From the NCBI GenBank assembly GCA_900316105.1, contig ONBR01000010.1, positions 1 to 64,000 on the forward strand: a stretch of DNA of 64,000 bases, read 5' to 3'. This stretch comes from an uncultured Olsenella sp. (lineage in GTDB: Bacteria > Actinomycetota > Coriobacteriia > Coriobacteriales > Atopobiaceae). Positions 23,666 through 33,017 of this stretch are shown here, piece by piece. Each line of letters starts with the position of its first letter. Position 1 is the first letter of the stretch. A program made the position numbers and the translations under genes. The notes under the pieces were generated by a model, which did not search any database, was not told where the DNA came from, and saw only the letters and a list, made by a program, of their open reading frames with translations.

Positions 23666-26434
23666 TTACTTCTCGAGCTTCTTGGGGCCACCGTTGGAGT
23701 TGATCTTTGCCTGTGCGCAAGCCAGACGTGCGATAGGCACGCGGTAAGGCGAGCAGGAGACGTAATCCAGACCCAGATCGTAGTACATCTGGATGGAGTC
23801 GGGATCGCCACCGGTCTCGCCGCAGACGCCGCAGACGATAATCGGATTGGCCTTGTGGCCGCCCTCGACGCCCATCTTGACGAGCTTTGCGACACCAGTG
23901 TCCAGGGTCTCGAAGGGGTTCGTCTTCAGAATCTTCTTCTTGAGGTACTGAGGAATGAAGGCGGACTCGACGTCGTCACGAGAGAAGCCGAAGGTGGTCT
24001 GCGTGAGGTCGTTGGTGCCGAAGGAGAAGAAGTCGGCGTACTTGCCGATCTCGTCGGCGGTCACGGCAGCGCGAGGCAGCTCGATCATGCAGCCAATGGG
24101 GATGATGAGCTCGACCTGCTCGGCCTCCTCGACGACCTTGATCTGCTCCTCGACCTGCTCGCGAACGAGCTTGAGCTCCTCGACCGTGGAAACCAGGGGC
24201 ACCATGATCTCGGGCTTGGGGTCAAAGCCGCGCTTCTTGAGGTGGGCAGCAGCGGTTGCGATGGCACGAACCTGCATGTCGTTGAGCTCGGGATAAACGA
24301 TGCCCAGACGGCAGCCACGCAGGCCGAGCATGGGGTTGGCCTCCTGGAAGGAGTCAAGCTTGGTCAGGCGCTTGCGCATAGCGGCCAGCTGGTCGTCGGT
24401 CTCGCCGCGGCCCTCGGCCTTGGCAATCTCCACCGCGAGGTCGCGGGGGTTGTCCAGGAACTCGTGCAGAGGGGGATCCAGCAGACGGACGATGACGGTC
24501 TTGCCGTCCATGGCCCTGAACATGCCCTCGAAGTCACCGGTCTGAGCCTGCAGGAGCTGACCCAGTGCCTGCTGCTTCTGGCCCTCGTTGTCGGCCAGGA
24601 TGAAGGACTGGATGATCTGCTTACGCTCACCCAGGAACATGTGCTCAGTACGGTCGAGGCCGATGCCCTCGGCACCGAAGTCGACGGAGAGCTGAGCGTC
24701 TGCGGGGTTGTCTGCGTTGGTGCGGACACCAAAGTTGCGGCCACGAGAGGAGTCGTGACGGACCTCGTCTGCCCACTCCAGGATGGTCTCCAGGTCGCCG
24801 GTGAGCTCGGGACGGACCAGGGGCACCTCGCCCAGGATGACGTCGCCGGTTGTGCCGTTGATGGAGATGATGTCGCCCTCGTGGAGCTCCACGTCGGTAC
24901 CGGAGATGGTGACGACCTTGTGCTTTGCGTCGATCTTCAGTGCCTCGGCACCGCAGACGCAGGGTGCGCCCATGCCACGGGCGATGACGGCGGCGTGAGA
25001 GGTCTTTCCGCCATGGGAGGTCAGGATGCCCTCGGCAGCGACCATGCCCTTGAGGTCGTCAGGAGTGGTCTCCCAGCGAACCAGGATGCAGGGCTTGTCG
25101 GCCTCCTTGTAGGCCACGGCAGCATCAGAGGAGAAGACGACGGCGCCCACGGCAGCGCCAGGAGAGGCGTTCATGCCCTTGGCAACCACGTCGAGCTCTG
25201 CCTTGGAGTCGAACTGGGGGTGCAGGAGCTGGTCGAGCTGCTCGGGAGCGACGCGCAGGATTGCCTGCTCCTTGGTGATACGACCCTCCTCGTACATCTG
25301 CATGGCTACCTTGAGTGCGGACAGGGCCGTACGCTTGCCCACGCGGGTCTGCAGCATCCAGAGCTTGCCCTCCTGGATGGTGAACTCAAGGTCCATCATG
25401 TCGGCGTAGTGATCCTCGAGGATCTCGAAGACGCGATAAAGGTCCTTGCCTGCCTGCTCCAGGCCTGCGGTCTTGGGCAGGTCGGAGATGGGCTCGGTGT
25501 TGCGGATGCCGGCCACGACGTCCTCGCCCTGGGCGTTGACCAGGAAGTCGCCGTAGCGCTCGTTGGTGCCGTCAGCGGGGTTGCGCGTGAAGGCGACGCC
25601 AGTAGCGGAGGTGTTGCCCATGTTGCCGAAGACCATGACCTGGACGTTGACTGCGGTGCCCAGGGTGTCGTCGATCTTGTTCTGCTTGCGGTAGAGGATG
25701 GCGCGCTCGGTGTTCCAGGAACCAAAGACTGCCTGCTCTGCCAGTCGGAGCTGCAGGAGAGGATCCTGGGGGAAGGCTGCAACGCCATTGGGGGCAACCT
25801 CGGGGTGGGCCTGGGAGTCGACGTTCTTTGCGAAGATCTCCTTGAAAGTGCCCGTGAGGTCCTTCAGGTCGTCTGCATCGAGCTCGGTGTCCAGCTTGAC
25901 GCCCTTCTCGGCCTTCTTTGCGTTGATGGCATCCTCGAAGAGCTGGCCGTCGACACCCATGACGACGTTGGAGAACATCTGGATGAAGCGACGATAAGAG
26001 TCCCAGCCAAAGCGGGGGTTGTCGGTCTTCTTGATCAGGCCATAGACGGACTTGTCATTGAGACCGAGGTTAAGGACCGTATCCATCATGCCAGGCATGG
26101 AGAAGGGAGCACCGGAGCGGACGGAGACCAGCAGAGGATCGTCGGAATCGCCGATCTTCTTGCCCATGCGCTTCTCGAGGTCCTTGCGGTACTCGTCGAT
26201 CTCGTCCAGCACGCCCTCAGGCCAGACGTTGCCTGCGCTGGAATATGCCACGCAGGTCTGGCAGGTAATCGAGAATCCCGGAGGAACAGGGAGTCCGATA
26301 TTTGCCATCTCGGCAAGGTTTGCTCCCTTGCCGCCGGTGATCCACTTGGCCTCGTCGACGGTCTTGCCGGCAACCTCGGTAACGTTGTTGCCGTTCTCGT
26401 CCGTACCGAAACGATAAACGTGCTTTTCTGCCAT
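23666..26434 (-). CDS. ppdK: Pyruvate, phosphate dikinase
   Basis: Interconverts pyruvate, ATP and phosphate with phosphoenolpyruvate, AMP and diphosphate, acting in gluconeogenesis or PPi-linked glycolysis. ATG 26434, with AGGGG upstream, gives 922 residues. The N-terminal ATP-grasp domain starts GGKGANLAEMANIGLPVPPGF. The swivelling phosphohistidine domain carries ILTSHGGKTSHAAVIARGMG. The C-terminal PEP-binding barrel shows GCRLGIVYPELNDMQ and GVCGETGGDP with the catalytic cysteine. A homologue of its regulator lies just upstream but is only half length, so control of the phospho-threonine in the TSHGGKTSH segment may be altered. Confidence 0.95.
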   Translation of the reverse strand: MAEKHVYRFGTDENGNNVTEVAGKTVDEAKWITGGKGANLAEMANIGLPVPPGFSITCQTCVAYSSAGNVWPEGVLDEIDEYRKDLEKRMGKKIGDSDDPLLVSVRSGAPFSMPGMMDTVLNLGLNDKSVYGLIKKTDNPRFGWDSYRRFIQMFSNVVMGVDGQLFEDAINAKKAEKGVKLDTELDADDLKDLTGTFKEIFAKNVDSQAHPEVAPNGVAAFPQDPLLQLRLAEQAVFGSWNTERAILYRKQNKIDDTLGTAVNVQVMVFGNMGNTSATGVAFTRNPADGTNERYGDFLVNAQGEDVVAGIRNTEPISDLPKTAGLEQAGKDLYRVFEILEDHYADMMDLEFTIQEGKLWMLQTRVGKRTALSALKVAMQMYEEGRITKEQAILRVAPEQLDQLLHPQFDSKAELDVVAKGMNASPGAAVGAVVFSSDAAVAYKEADKPCILVRWETTPDDLKGMVAAEGILTSHGGKTSHAAVIARGMGAPCVCGAEALKIDAKHKVVTISGTDVELHEGDIISINGTTGDVILGEVPLVRPELTGDLETILEWADEVRHDSSRGRNFGVRTNADNPADAQLSVDFGAEGIGLDRTEHMFLGERKQIIQSFILADNEGQKQQALGQLLQAQTGDFEGMFRAMDGKTVIVRLLDPPLHEFLDNPRDLAVEIAKAEGRGETDDQLAAMRKRLTKLDSFQEANPMLGLRGCRLGIVYPELNDMQVRAIATAAAHLKKRGFDPKPEIMVPLVSTVEELKLVREQVEEQIKVVEEAEQVELIIPIGCMIELPRAAVTADEIGKYADFFSFGTNDLTQTTFGFSRDDVESAFIPQYLKKKILKTNPFETLDTGVAKLVKMGVEGGHKANPIIVCGVCGETGGDPDSIQMYYDLGLDYVSCSPYRVPIARLACAQAKINSNGGPKKLEK

Positions 26435-26513
26435 ATGACACCCCTTACTAAGCTTGTTGGCCCACATACAGGCCACCGTATCCTAGCCTGCCGCCGCCAA
26501 GGTGCTTGCGGAC

Positions 26514-26571
26514 GGCTCTCCCCATACTAGAGAGCCCACGCGGACGGACGTATCACACATCCGTCTGCGTG
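26514..26571 (-). repeat. Two adjacent hairpins in the ppdK leader
   Basis: GGCTCTC/GAGAGCC (26514-26520 with 26530-26536) is followed directly by CACGCGGACGGA/TCCGTCTGCGTG (26537-26548 with 26560-26571, 11 of 12 pairs). They fill the space between the PPDK-regulator-like gene and ppdK. No T-run follows, so they are more likely leader structure than terminators. Confidence 0.55.
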
Positions 26572-26625
26572 AGCAATCTTTCGATAACTGGATTTTTTGC
26601 GAGTGTCAGTTGACAAATAGGTCCG

Positions 26626-27033
26626 TTAAACCTCTGTCGCCTCGTTGTCACTCCTGCGGCCCGTCTCGTAGCGGGGCTCCTCCCCCGTCAAAGTGGAAAT
26701 GACGGTGATGGCGGGGCCCAGCAGGTCGATGCTGGGGATGCCGCGGCGGTCGAGCTCACGGCGGATGTCACGACGAAGGTTGCGGTCGACGATCGTGTGG
26801 AAGACGGCCATGGGGACGTTCTCCTCAACGACGTTCTTGTCCAGGTAGTCGCAGACCATTTGGACGGAATGGACGTTGCCAAGCTGCTTGATGTCAACGA
26901 CGTTGTCGCTGAACTGGTCGGCAGCTGCCTCGACGACGCTCGCAGCGGTCTTGCCACGGGCATCGGAAAGCACGAAGACTATAGGGGTGACCTGCGCAAA
27001 GACATCAATCTCTTCAAGCGTATCCTCTGGCAT
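26626..27033 (-). CDS. Half-length PPDK/PEP-synthase regulatory protein homologue
   Basis: Matches the N-terminal half of the bifunctional ADP-dependent kinase/Pi-dependent pyrophosphorylase (DUF299, PpsR/PDRP) that switches PPDK on and off. VFVLSDARGKTAASVVEAAADQF is the typical start (SDSxGxTA). FHTIVDRNLRRDIRRELDRRGIPSIDLLGPAI is the central conserved part. Family members have about 270 residues; this one stops after 135, before the P-loop-like half (GVSRTxKTP) needed for catalysis, and I find no remnant downstream. GGGAGG lies eight bases before the ATG, so it is probably expressed. It may be a non-catalytic regulator or a decaying gene. Confidence 0.8.
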   Translation of the reverse strand: MPEDTLEEIDVFAQVTPIVFVLSDARGKTAASVVEAAADQFSDNVVDIKQLGNVHSVQMVCDYLDKNVVEENVPMAVFHTIVDRNLRRDIRRELDRRGIPSIDLLGPAITVISTLTGEEPRYETGRRSDNEATEV

Positions 27034-27096
27034 CTAGCTAGCCTCCCAATCTGTAGGCGGTGCGGGTGACGGACGCCGCCCGCTCCCGCTGGTATT

Positions 27097-29193
27097 CTAC
27101 TTCTTCTTTGACAGAGCACCGATATTGGCCACGTCCTCGAACACGGAGGTAAAGAGGTTCAGCAGCCTCAGACGGTTCTCCCTTACCATAGTGTCCTCGT
27201 CCATGACCAGTACGTCATCAAAGAATCGGTCGATGGGTGCCCTCAGTGCCGCGAGAGCCGCACAGGCGGCGGGATAGTCTCCCTTTGCCAATGCCTTCTT
27301 TACATTGGCATCGCCTTCGTGGCAGGCAGCGAGCAGGGCCTTCTCGGCCTCTCCCATTGTAGACTCATCGACCTCGGTGCCCAGCTTGGAATCGGCGAGG
27401 TGCGCAGCACGTGCATAAGCCGTGGCGAGGTCCTCGAAGAGCTCCTTCTGGTCGTTGCGGGCATCCTCGAGGGCATGGGCGCGCTGGAGGAACTCGTCGG
27501 GGTCGATGACGCCCACGGCGGAGACTGCCTCGATGGTGTCGGGGGCAATGCCCTCGTCACGGGCGATGGACTGGAGCCTGCCCGCGATGAAGCCAGCGAC
27601 CTTGCCAGCCACGTCCTCGGCGTCGAACTCCAGGCCCTGGGCAGCATAGGCGTCCAGAGCGGTGTGAATCAGGTCGCAGACATGCACCTGGGGCAGGGTG
27701 CGCAGCATGGCGATGACGCCGATGGCCGAACGGCGGACGGCAAAGGGGTCGGAGGAGCCGGTGGGCGGCTCATTGATGGCAAAAAGACCGCAGATGGTGT
27801 CCAGCTTGTCAGCAATGGCCACGCACTTGCCCACGGTGCCCTCGGGCAGGTCGTCGCCGGCAAAGCGGGGACGGTAGTGGTCGCGGATGGCGTCGGCCAC
27901 CTCGGCGGCCTCTCCGCAGGCATGGGCGTAATAGCCGCCCATGACGCCCTGCTGGCTGGTGAACTCCACGACCGCCTGGGTCACCAGGTCGGCCTTGGCC
28001 AGGTGGGCGGCGCGGGCCGCATGGGACTGGCCCTCATCGTCGAGACCCGCCTGGGCCGCCACCACGGGGGCGATCCTTTCCATGCGCTCGGTCTTCTGCA
28101 GGACGGTGCCCAGCTTCTCCTGGAAGGTGACCTCGGCCAGCTTGGGGACATAGGTCTCCAGGGGCTGCTTGAGGTCCTCCTCATAGAAGAACTTCGCATC
28201 ATCCAGACGGGCGCGGACCACGCGCTCGTTTCCGTCTACGACGGTCTCGGACACAGCGGGATCGGCGTTGGAGACGACCACGAACTCGCGGGTGAGCTCG
28301 CCCTCCGCATCGTAGATCGGGAAGTAGCGCTGGTTGGTCAGCATGGACTCGCAGATGATCTCATGGGGGACGGCCAGGAAGTCCTCGTCGAACTTGCCCA
28401 CCAGGACCGTGGGCCACTCGCAGAGGTTCACGACCTCGTCGAAGACCTTCTTGGGCGTGTCCACGTGTGCGCCGCCGCGGGCCTTCTCGACCTCGGCGAT
28501 GCCGGCGCTGATGACCTCGACACGCCTCTGCTCCAGCATGACGTAGGCGTCCTGGAGGACTTGCTCGTAGGAGGCGGGGTCCTTGACCAGGTGCTCACCG
28601 GGAGCGAGGACGCGGTGGCCGCGGGTGGTGTTGCCGCTGGTAACGTCAGCGTACTTGACGGGGACGACCTCCTCGCCCAGAAGCGAGCAGATCCAGCGGA
28701 TGGGACGGACGAAGGAGTCGTGCGTACTCCCCCAGCGCTGGCTGCGGTAGTTGGGCCACTGAAGGCCGGCGATGGTCTTTTGGGCCAGGTCGGTCAGGAT
28801 GGGCATGGCGGGACGGGAGGGCGTGTGGCTCTCGGCAAAGACGTGCTCGCGGCCGTCTGCGCCCACCTTCCTCACCAACTGGGAGGGGTCCACGCCGTTC
28901 TTGCGGGCAAAGCCCTGGGCGGCCTTGGTGGGGTTGCCGTCGGCGTCGAAGGCGATGTTGGCCGTGGGTCCCTGCTTGACCTCGTTGATCTCCTCGGTGG
29001 CAGTGGCGACGTCGTGGACGTAGGCCACGAGGCGGCGCGGGGTGGAGTGGCAGACGACCTCGCCATGTGCCAGGCCGGCCTCGTCCAGACCCTTCTGGAC
29101 CAGCTTGCCCAGCTGCTTCTGGGCGTTAATCAGGGGCGCGGAGGGCATCTCCTCGGTGCCGATCTCGAACAGGAAATCCTTAGTATCTGCCAT
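27097..29193 (-). CDS. glyS: Glycyl-tRNA synthetase beta subunit
   Basis: Beta subunit of the heterotetrameric bacterial GlyRS, carrying tRNA-binding and HD-like domains. The ATG at 29193 (MADTKDFLFEIGTEEMPSAP) lies one base after the glyQ stop and gives 698 residues, close to the usual 690. The FEIGTEEMPSAPLINA start, GVDPSQLVRKVGADGREHVFAE, and RSAIGVIAMLRT near the C-terminus are typical. The C-terminal DALR-like anticodon domain ends RLRLLNLFTSVFEDVANIG. Confidence 0.96.
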   Translation of the reverse strand: MADTKDFLFEIGTEEMPSAPLINAQKQLGKLVQKGLDEAGLAHGEVVCHSTPRRLVAYVHDVATATEEINEVKQGPTANIAFDADGNPTKAAQGFARKNGVDPSQLVRKVGADGREHVFAESHTPSRPAMPILTDLAQKTIAGLQWPNYRSQRWGSTHDSFVRPIRWICSLLGEEVVPVKYADVTSGNTTRGHRVLAPGEHLVKDPASYEQVLQDAYVMLEQRRVEVISAGIAEVEKARGGAHVDTPKKVFDEVVNLCEWPTVLVGKFDEDFLAVPHEIICESMLTNQRYFPIYDAEGELTREFVVVSNADPAVSETVVDGNERVVRARLDDAKFFYEEDLKQPLETYVPKLAEVTFQEKLGTVLQKTERMERIAPVVAAQAGLDDEGQSHAARAAHLAKADLVTQAVVEFTSQQGVMGGYYAHACGEAAEVADAIRDHYRPRFAGDDLPEGTVGKCVAIADKLDTICGLFAINEPPTGSSDPFAVRRSAIGVIAMLRTLPQVHVCDLIHTALDAYAAQGLEFDAEDVAGKVAGFIAGRLQSIARDEGIAPDTIEAVSAVGVIDPDEFLQRAHALEDARNDQKELFEDLATAYARAAHLADSKLGTEVDESTMGEAEKALLAACHEGDANVKKALAKGDYPAACAALAALRAPIDRFFDDVLVMDEDTMVRENRLRLLNLFTSVFEDVANIGALSKKK

Positions 29194-29194
29194 C

Positions 29195-30106
29195 TTAGGC
29201 CACCTCCCCCTTCTGGACGTTGTCATCGGTCTTTGAGGCGACCTCCGCCAGGTAGGACTCGCAGCAGGCCTTTGCCACGGCACGGACGCGCAGGATGTAG
29301 TTGGCGCGCTCGGTGGCCGAGATGGCACCGCGAGAATCCAGGAGGTTGAAGGCGTGGGAGCACTTCATGACGCAGTCGTAGGCGGGCAGGGGGAGCTTCT
29401 GGTCCAGGCAGGAGTGGCACTCGGTCTCGTACTCGTCGAACTTTGCACGCATCATCTCGACGTTGGCGACCTCGAAGTTGTAGGCGCTGAACTCGCGCTC
29501 GTTCTCCAGGAAGACGTCGCCGTAGGTCATGGGCGTGCCGTCGGGCAGGTAGGACCAGATGATGTCATAGACGGAATCGACGCCCTGGGCGTACATGGCG
29601 ATGCGCTCAAGGCCGTAGGTGATCTCGACGGGGACGGGGTCGACCTCGATGCCGCCCACCTGCTGGAAGTAAGTGAACTGCGTGACCTCCATGCCGTCCA
29701 TCCAGACCTCCCAGCCAAGGCCCCAGGCGCCCAGCGTGGGGCTCTCCCAGTCGTCCTCGACGAATCGCACGTCGTGCTTTGCGGGGTCCAGGCCGATGGC
29801 CTTGAGAGAGCCCAGGTAGAGGTCCTGGGAGTCCGCAGGAGAGGGCTTCAGGACGACCTGGAACTGGTAGTAGTGCTGCATGCGGTTGGGGTTCTCGCCG
29901 TAGCGGCCGTCGGCGGGGCGACGGCAGGGCTGGGGGTAGCAGGTACGCCAGGCAGAGGGCCCCAGGGAGCGCAGGAGGGTGGCCGTGTGGAAGGTGCCGG
30001 CGCCCACCTCGGAGTCATACGGCTGCATGACGGTGCAGCCCTTTTCGGCCCAGTAGTGCTCGAGGGCCAGGATCAGGTCCTGGAAGGTCAAAGAGTCCTT
30101 GTTCAT
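29195..30106 (-). CDS. glyQ: Glycyl-tRNA synthetase alpha subunit
   Basis: Catalytic alpha subunit of the alpha2beta2 GlyRS. I prefer the ATG at 30106 ([19 protein letters not shown]), 303 residues; a GTG 24 bases upstream is the alternative. [26 protein letters not shown]-like [37 protein letters not shown] and [20 protein letters not shown] are diagnostic class II motifs. Tightly coupled to glyS. The alpha/beta form of GlyRS, rather than the single-chain type, fits Coriobacteriia. Confidence 0.96.
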   Translation of the reverse strand: MNKDSLTFQDLILALEHYWAEKGCTVMQPYDSEVGAGTFHTATLLRSLGPSAWRTCYPQPCRRPADGRYGENPNRMQHYYQFQVVLKPSPADSQDLYLGSLKAIGLDPAKHDVRFVEDDWESPTLGAWGLGWEVWMDGMEVTQFTYFQQVGGIEVDPVPVEITYGLERIAMYAQGVDSVYDIIWSYLPDGTPMTYGDVFLENEREFSAYNFEVANVEMMRAKFDEYETECHSCLDQKLPLPAYDCVMKCSHAFNLLDSRGAISATERANYILRVRAVAKACCESYLAEVASKTDDNVQKGEVA

Positions 30107-30142
30107 TCCAACATGTCTCCAATCTGACACGGAAGCCGGAAG

Positions 30143-30724
30143 CTAGAGCCCCCGGATGTCCGTGAACGGCCAGTAGATGAAGCGGGCGTGCGACGACACG
30201 GAGTCGATGCTCACCGCGCCAAAGTAGCGGGAATCGAGGGAGTTCACGCGGTTGTCCCCCATGACCCAGATGCAGCCATCGGGAACGGTATAAGGGTAGC
30301 TTATGGGACCCGAGAGGAAGCTGGCGTATTGGTCCAGGGGGTAGCTGGGACGTCCCTCCACGTATGGCTCGTCCTGGGCCACGCCGTCGATGTAGAGGAC
30401 GCCCTCGCGCAGGTCCACGGTCTGGCCCCCGGTGGCGATGACACGCTTGATCAGGGTCTGGCCCGAGCCGTCGGGATCGTCAAAGGTCACCACGTCGCCC
30501 GGCTTGGGGTCGCTGAAGTGGTAGGAGACCTTCTCGCCGATCAGCTGGTCGCCCAGCTGGATGGTGTCCAGCATGGAGCCGGAAGGCACGTAGTAGACAC
30601 CGATCACAAAGACCCTCAGAAGGGCAAAGACACCAAGGGCCACCAGGAAGGTGACGATCCAGGAGCGCAGGGCACCCCCGCGGTCATCCTCGTCCTCGAT
30701 GGGCTCGTCGCTTTCGTCAGTCAT
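30143..30724 (-). CDS. lepB: Signal peptidase I
   Basis: Membrane serine-lysine protease that removes signal peptides from Sec substrates. The ATG at 30724 follows GGAGG by six bases and overlaps the trmD stop by eight; 193 residues. An acidic cytosolic N-terminus precedes one transmembrane helix (about 21-44). Catalytic Ser50 lies in VPSGSMLDT and Lys93 in TLIKRVIA. The GDNRVNSLDSRYFG box D/E is intact. In many Gram-positives lepB sits beside rplS/rnhB; here it follows trmD directly. Confidence 0.94.
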   Translation of the reverse strand: MTDESDEPIEDEDDRGGALRSWIVTFLVALGVFALLRVFVIGVYYVPSGSMLDTIQLGDQLIGEKVSYHFSDPKPGDVVTFDDPDGSGQTLIKRVIATGGQTVDLREGVLYIDGVAQDEPYVEGRPSYPLDQYASFLSGPISYPYTVPDGCIWVMGDNRVNSLDSRYFGAVSIDSVSSHARFIYWPFTDIRGL

Positions 30725-31481
30725 CGCTAGCCTCCGCATCGTCCGTCAGCCCGGCGCGCTCGCGGGCTACCCTTGCCAGCTCCCACTCGTCCTCGGAGAG
30801 ACCCGCCCCCTCGAGGAGGTCGGGCCGCCAGAGGGCCGTGCGCTCCACGGCATTGGCGCGGCGCCAGTCCCTGACGGCTCCGTGGTCGCCCGATAAGAGC
30901 ACATCCGGCACCTTCATGCCGCGGTAGTCCGCAGGTCGGGTGTACTGGGCGTACTCCAGAAGGCCGTCCGAGAAGGACTCGTCCTTTGCCGAGTTCTCGT
31001 CTCCCAGGGCGCCCGGCAGGAGGCGGACGATGGCATCCATGACCACGAGGGCAGGAAGCTCGCCTCCCGTTAGGATGTAGTCGCCCAGGGAGATGGTCTC
31101 GTCGGCAAGCTCGTAGGCGCGCTCGTCGATACCCTCGTAGCGCCCACAGACAAAGAGGATCCTCTCCTCGCGAGAGAGCCGCTCTGCCTGGGACTCGTCG
31201 AAGCGGGTCCCGCAGGGAGAGAAGAAGATCACGTGGGGCCTGGCCTCTCCCCTGGCCGCCAGGTCCTCCACCGCCTCGAAGATGGGAGCGGGCTTCATAA
31301 GCATGCCCTGTCCCCCGCCGAAGGGTGCATCGTCCACCGTATTGTGGCGGTCGTGGGTCCACTGGCGCAAGTCGTAGGCCTCGAAGTCAAAGAGGCCCTT
31401 ATTGCGGGCGCGGCCCAGGATGGACTCGCTCATGTAGGGTTCGAAGACCTGTGGAAAGACCGATAGCGTCTCCAGCCTCAT
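30717..31481 (-). CDS. trmD: tRNA (guanine-37-N1)-methyltransferase
   Basis: SPOUT methyltransferase making m1G37, which prevents frameshifting. 254 residues. The deep-knot motifs ILFVCGRYEGIDERAYE and SLGDYILTGGELPALVVMDAIVRLLPG are clear, as are the N-terminal LSVFPQVFEPYMSESILGRA and DDAPFGGGQGMLMKP. Overlaps rimM by one base upstream and lepB by eight bases downstream. Core member of the rpsP-rimM-trmD translation operon. Confidence 0.96.
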   Translation of the reverse strand: MRLETLSVFPQVFEPYMSESILGRARNKGLFDFEAYDLRQWTHDRHNTVDDAPFGGGQGMLMKPAPIFEAVEDLAARGEARPHVIFFSPCGTRFDESQAERLSREERILFVCGRYEGIDERAYELADETISLGDYILTGGELPALVVMDAIVRLLPGALGDENSAKDESFSDGLLEYAQYTRPADYRGMKVPDVLLSGDHGAVRDWRRANAVERTALWRPDLLEGAGLSEDEWELARVARERAGLTDDAEASDD

Positions 31482-32005
31482 CAGGCATCCTCCCCCTCCG
31501 GGACCATGCCCTCGGGCAGGTCCACCACGACGGTACCGTCCTCGTCTATTCCGCGCACATACTCGGGCACGACCGGCACCAGGATGGTCCCCCTGGGACC
31601 CTCCACCTGCCAGCCGTCATTGGCCACACCCTGCATGACCTCGACGATGCGGCCCAGAAAGCCCTGGCCCTCGTCCACGACCTCGCGGCCCAGGAGGCCC
31701 TGGGGGTCGTGGAGGCCAAAGTCCTCCGGCAGCTCGTCCGTCGACACCAGGAGGGATCTGCCAACGAGCTTCGACGCTCCATCCAGGTCGCCTACGCCCT
31801 CAAGTCGCACAAGCTGACCTACCCTGCCCTCGTCGGCAGCGGCGACCCTCATGCTGCGCGGCCCCTTGAGGCGTGGCGGCACCACCCAAACCGTCATATC
31901 CGGCTTGAGCAAGACAGGGAGGCCGTCGGCGGGAACCGCCACGACCTCCCCTTTCTTTCCGTGTGTCTTTTGCACACGGGCTATAACTCTGTACGTTTGG
32001 CGCAC
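31481..32005 (-). CDS. rimM: 16S rRNA processing protein RimM
   Basis: Assembly factor for the 30S head that binds S19. 174 residues. The N-terminal RimM barrel begins RVIARVQKTHGKKGEVVAVPAD, the position of the usual G-x-H-G-x-K-G-E motif. The C-terminal PRC-barrel contains LLGREVVDEGQGFLGRIVEVMQG and IDEDGTVVVDLPEGMVPE. Sequence is fairly divergent, but the position between the KH protein and trmD leaves little doubt. Confidence 0.9.
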   Translation of the reverse strand: MRQTYRVIARVQKTHGKKGEVVAVPADGLPVLLKPDMTVWVVPPRLKGPRSMRVAAADEGRVGQLVRLEGVGDLDGASKLVGRSLLVSTDELPEDFGLHDPQGLLGREVVDEGQGFLGRIVEVMQGVANDGWQVEGPRGTILVPVVPEYVRGIDEDGTVVVDLPEGMVPEGEDA

Positions 32006-32009
32006 CGTC

Positions 32010-32312
32010 TTATCCCAAGACCTCGACTTCTACGGAAGTACCAACCCTGGACCCCAGGGCGCGTGCAAGCGTCCTGATGGCCTTGATGGTACGTCCACGC
32101 TTTCCGATGATGCGACCAGCATCCTCTTCGGCGCAGGAGATCTCAATCAAAGACGAGTCGTCGCTGTCCGTAACGTCCAGGGACACGCTGTCCTCGTCCG
32201 TCACCAGACCGCAGACGATGTACTCGACAAGATCTGCGACCTTATCGCTGGGAAGCTCATCTACGTCCTGCTCGAGTGCATCATCTGTGGCCGTAATCTC
32301 ATCTGCGGCCAC
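32010..32312 (-). CDS. khpA: KH-domain RNA-binding protein KhpA
   Basis: Small single-KH RNA-binding protein of the KhpA/YlqC family, which acts with KhpB/EloR in cell-envelope growth control in other Gram-positives. No ATG fits; the GTG at 32312, eight bases after a GGAG that overlaps the rpsP stop, gives 100 residues. The KH GXXG loop is AGRIIGKRGRTIKAI. The acidic N-terminal 20 residues are longer than usual. Located between rpsP and rimM as in most Gram-positives. Confidence 0.88.
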   Translation of the reverse strand: MAADEITATDDALEQDVDELPSDKVADLVEYIVCGLVTDEDSVSLDVTDSDDSSLIEISCAEEDAGRIIGKRGRTIKAIRTLARALGSRVGTSVEVEVLG

Positions 32313-32317
32313 GATTG

Positions 32318-32653
32318 CTACTCCGCGTTCTCTTCGGCAGCGGCCTCGGCAGCAGCGGCGGCCTTTGCGGCGGCCTTCTTGGAGAGCTTCTGCTTCTTCT
32401 CGGGGGCAGGAGCGCCAGACTTCACGATGTCGATCAGGTGAGCGACGGTGTTGGAGGGCTGGGCACCCTTGGCGACCCACTCGTCGATCTTCTCGAGGTC
32501 GAGATCGATCGTCTTGGGGGAGGTCAGGGGGTTGTAACGACCCACGAGCTCGATATAGCGACCGTCACGGGGCATGCGACCGTCAGCGACGACAACGCGG
32601 TAATACGGACGCTTCTTGGAACCATGACGAGAGAGGCGAATCTTAACTGCCAA
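32318..32653 (-). CDS. rpsP: 30S ribosomal protein S16
   Basis: Small-subunit assembly protein. It must start at TTG 32653 ([19 protein letters not shown]), seven bases after AAGGAG; ATGs further upstream would add 35 non-homologous residues. 111 residues, of which the first 80 are the S16 domain ([26 protein letters not shown]). The final 25 residues are an Ala/Lys/Glu-rich extension. First gene of rpsP-khpA-rimM-trmD-lepB. Confidence 0.96.
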   Translation of the reverse strand: MAVKIRLSRHGSKKRPYYRVVVADGRMPRDGRYIELVGRYNPLTSPKTIDLDLEKIDEWVAKGAQPSNTVAHLIDIVKSGAPAPEKKQKLSKKAAAKAAAAAEAAAEENAE

Positions 32654-33017
32654 TGTAGTACTCCTTACATCGCGCGACGCATCGGATAATAGAAGGAAAG
32701 TAGCGCGTCGCATCTCTACACAAAGCAACTTGTCATGATACGACATATGGGAGGTCAAAGGCAGTGCAGATTTTGTGAAAGGCTCTCCTAGCCCGCAATC
32801 CCCTCTTGGCAGATACCCGTTGCCACTTTTTTACGCTCATCATCAACTTATTTTGGCCTTGTGTACTCAAAACGATGAATGTTAAAAGTGCTAAACCCAC
32901 GACTCCCACAGGAGGGAATTCGGGCAAAGCGGGTTTAGAATCGCTCCAAACAAACTGTCAGCTATCCAAAACGCGCAAGAATCCGAAGCGGGCAGCTGGC
33001 TATCTTTGGAGGAACGC
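32654..33017. other. Divergent intergenic region, rpsP versus two-component operon
   Basis: This 364-base spacer holds no supported gene. It must contain the leftward rpsP promoter and the rightward promoter for the response regulator, but I see no convincing -35/-10 pair. Visible structures are GCGACGC/GCGTCGC around the rpsP leader (about 32670-32712) and a perfect 8-bp inverted repeat CTAAACCC/GGGTTTAG at 32891-32898 and 32931-32938, 80 bases upstream of the regulator gene, which could be an operator. Confidence 0.5.
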
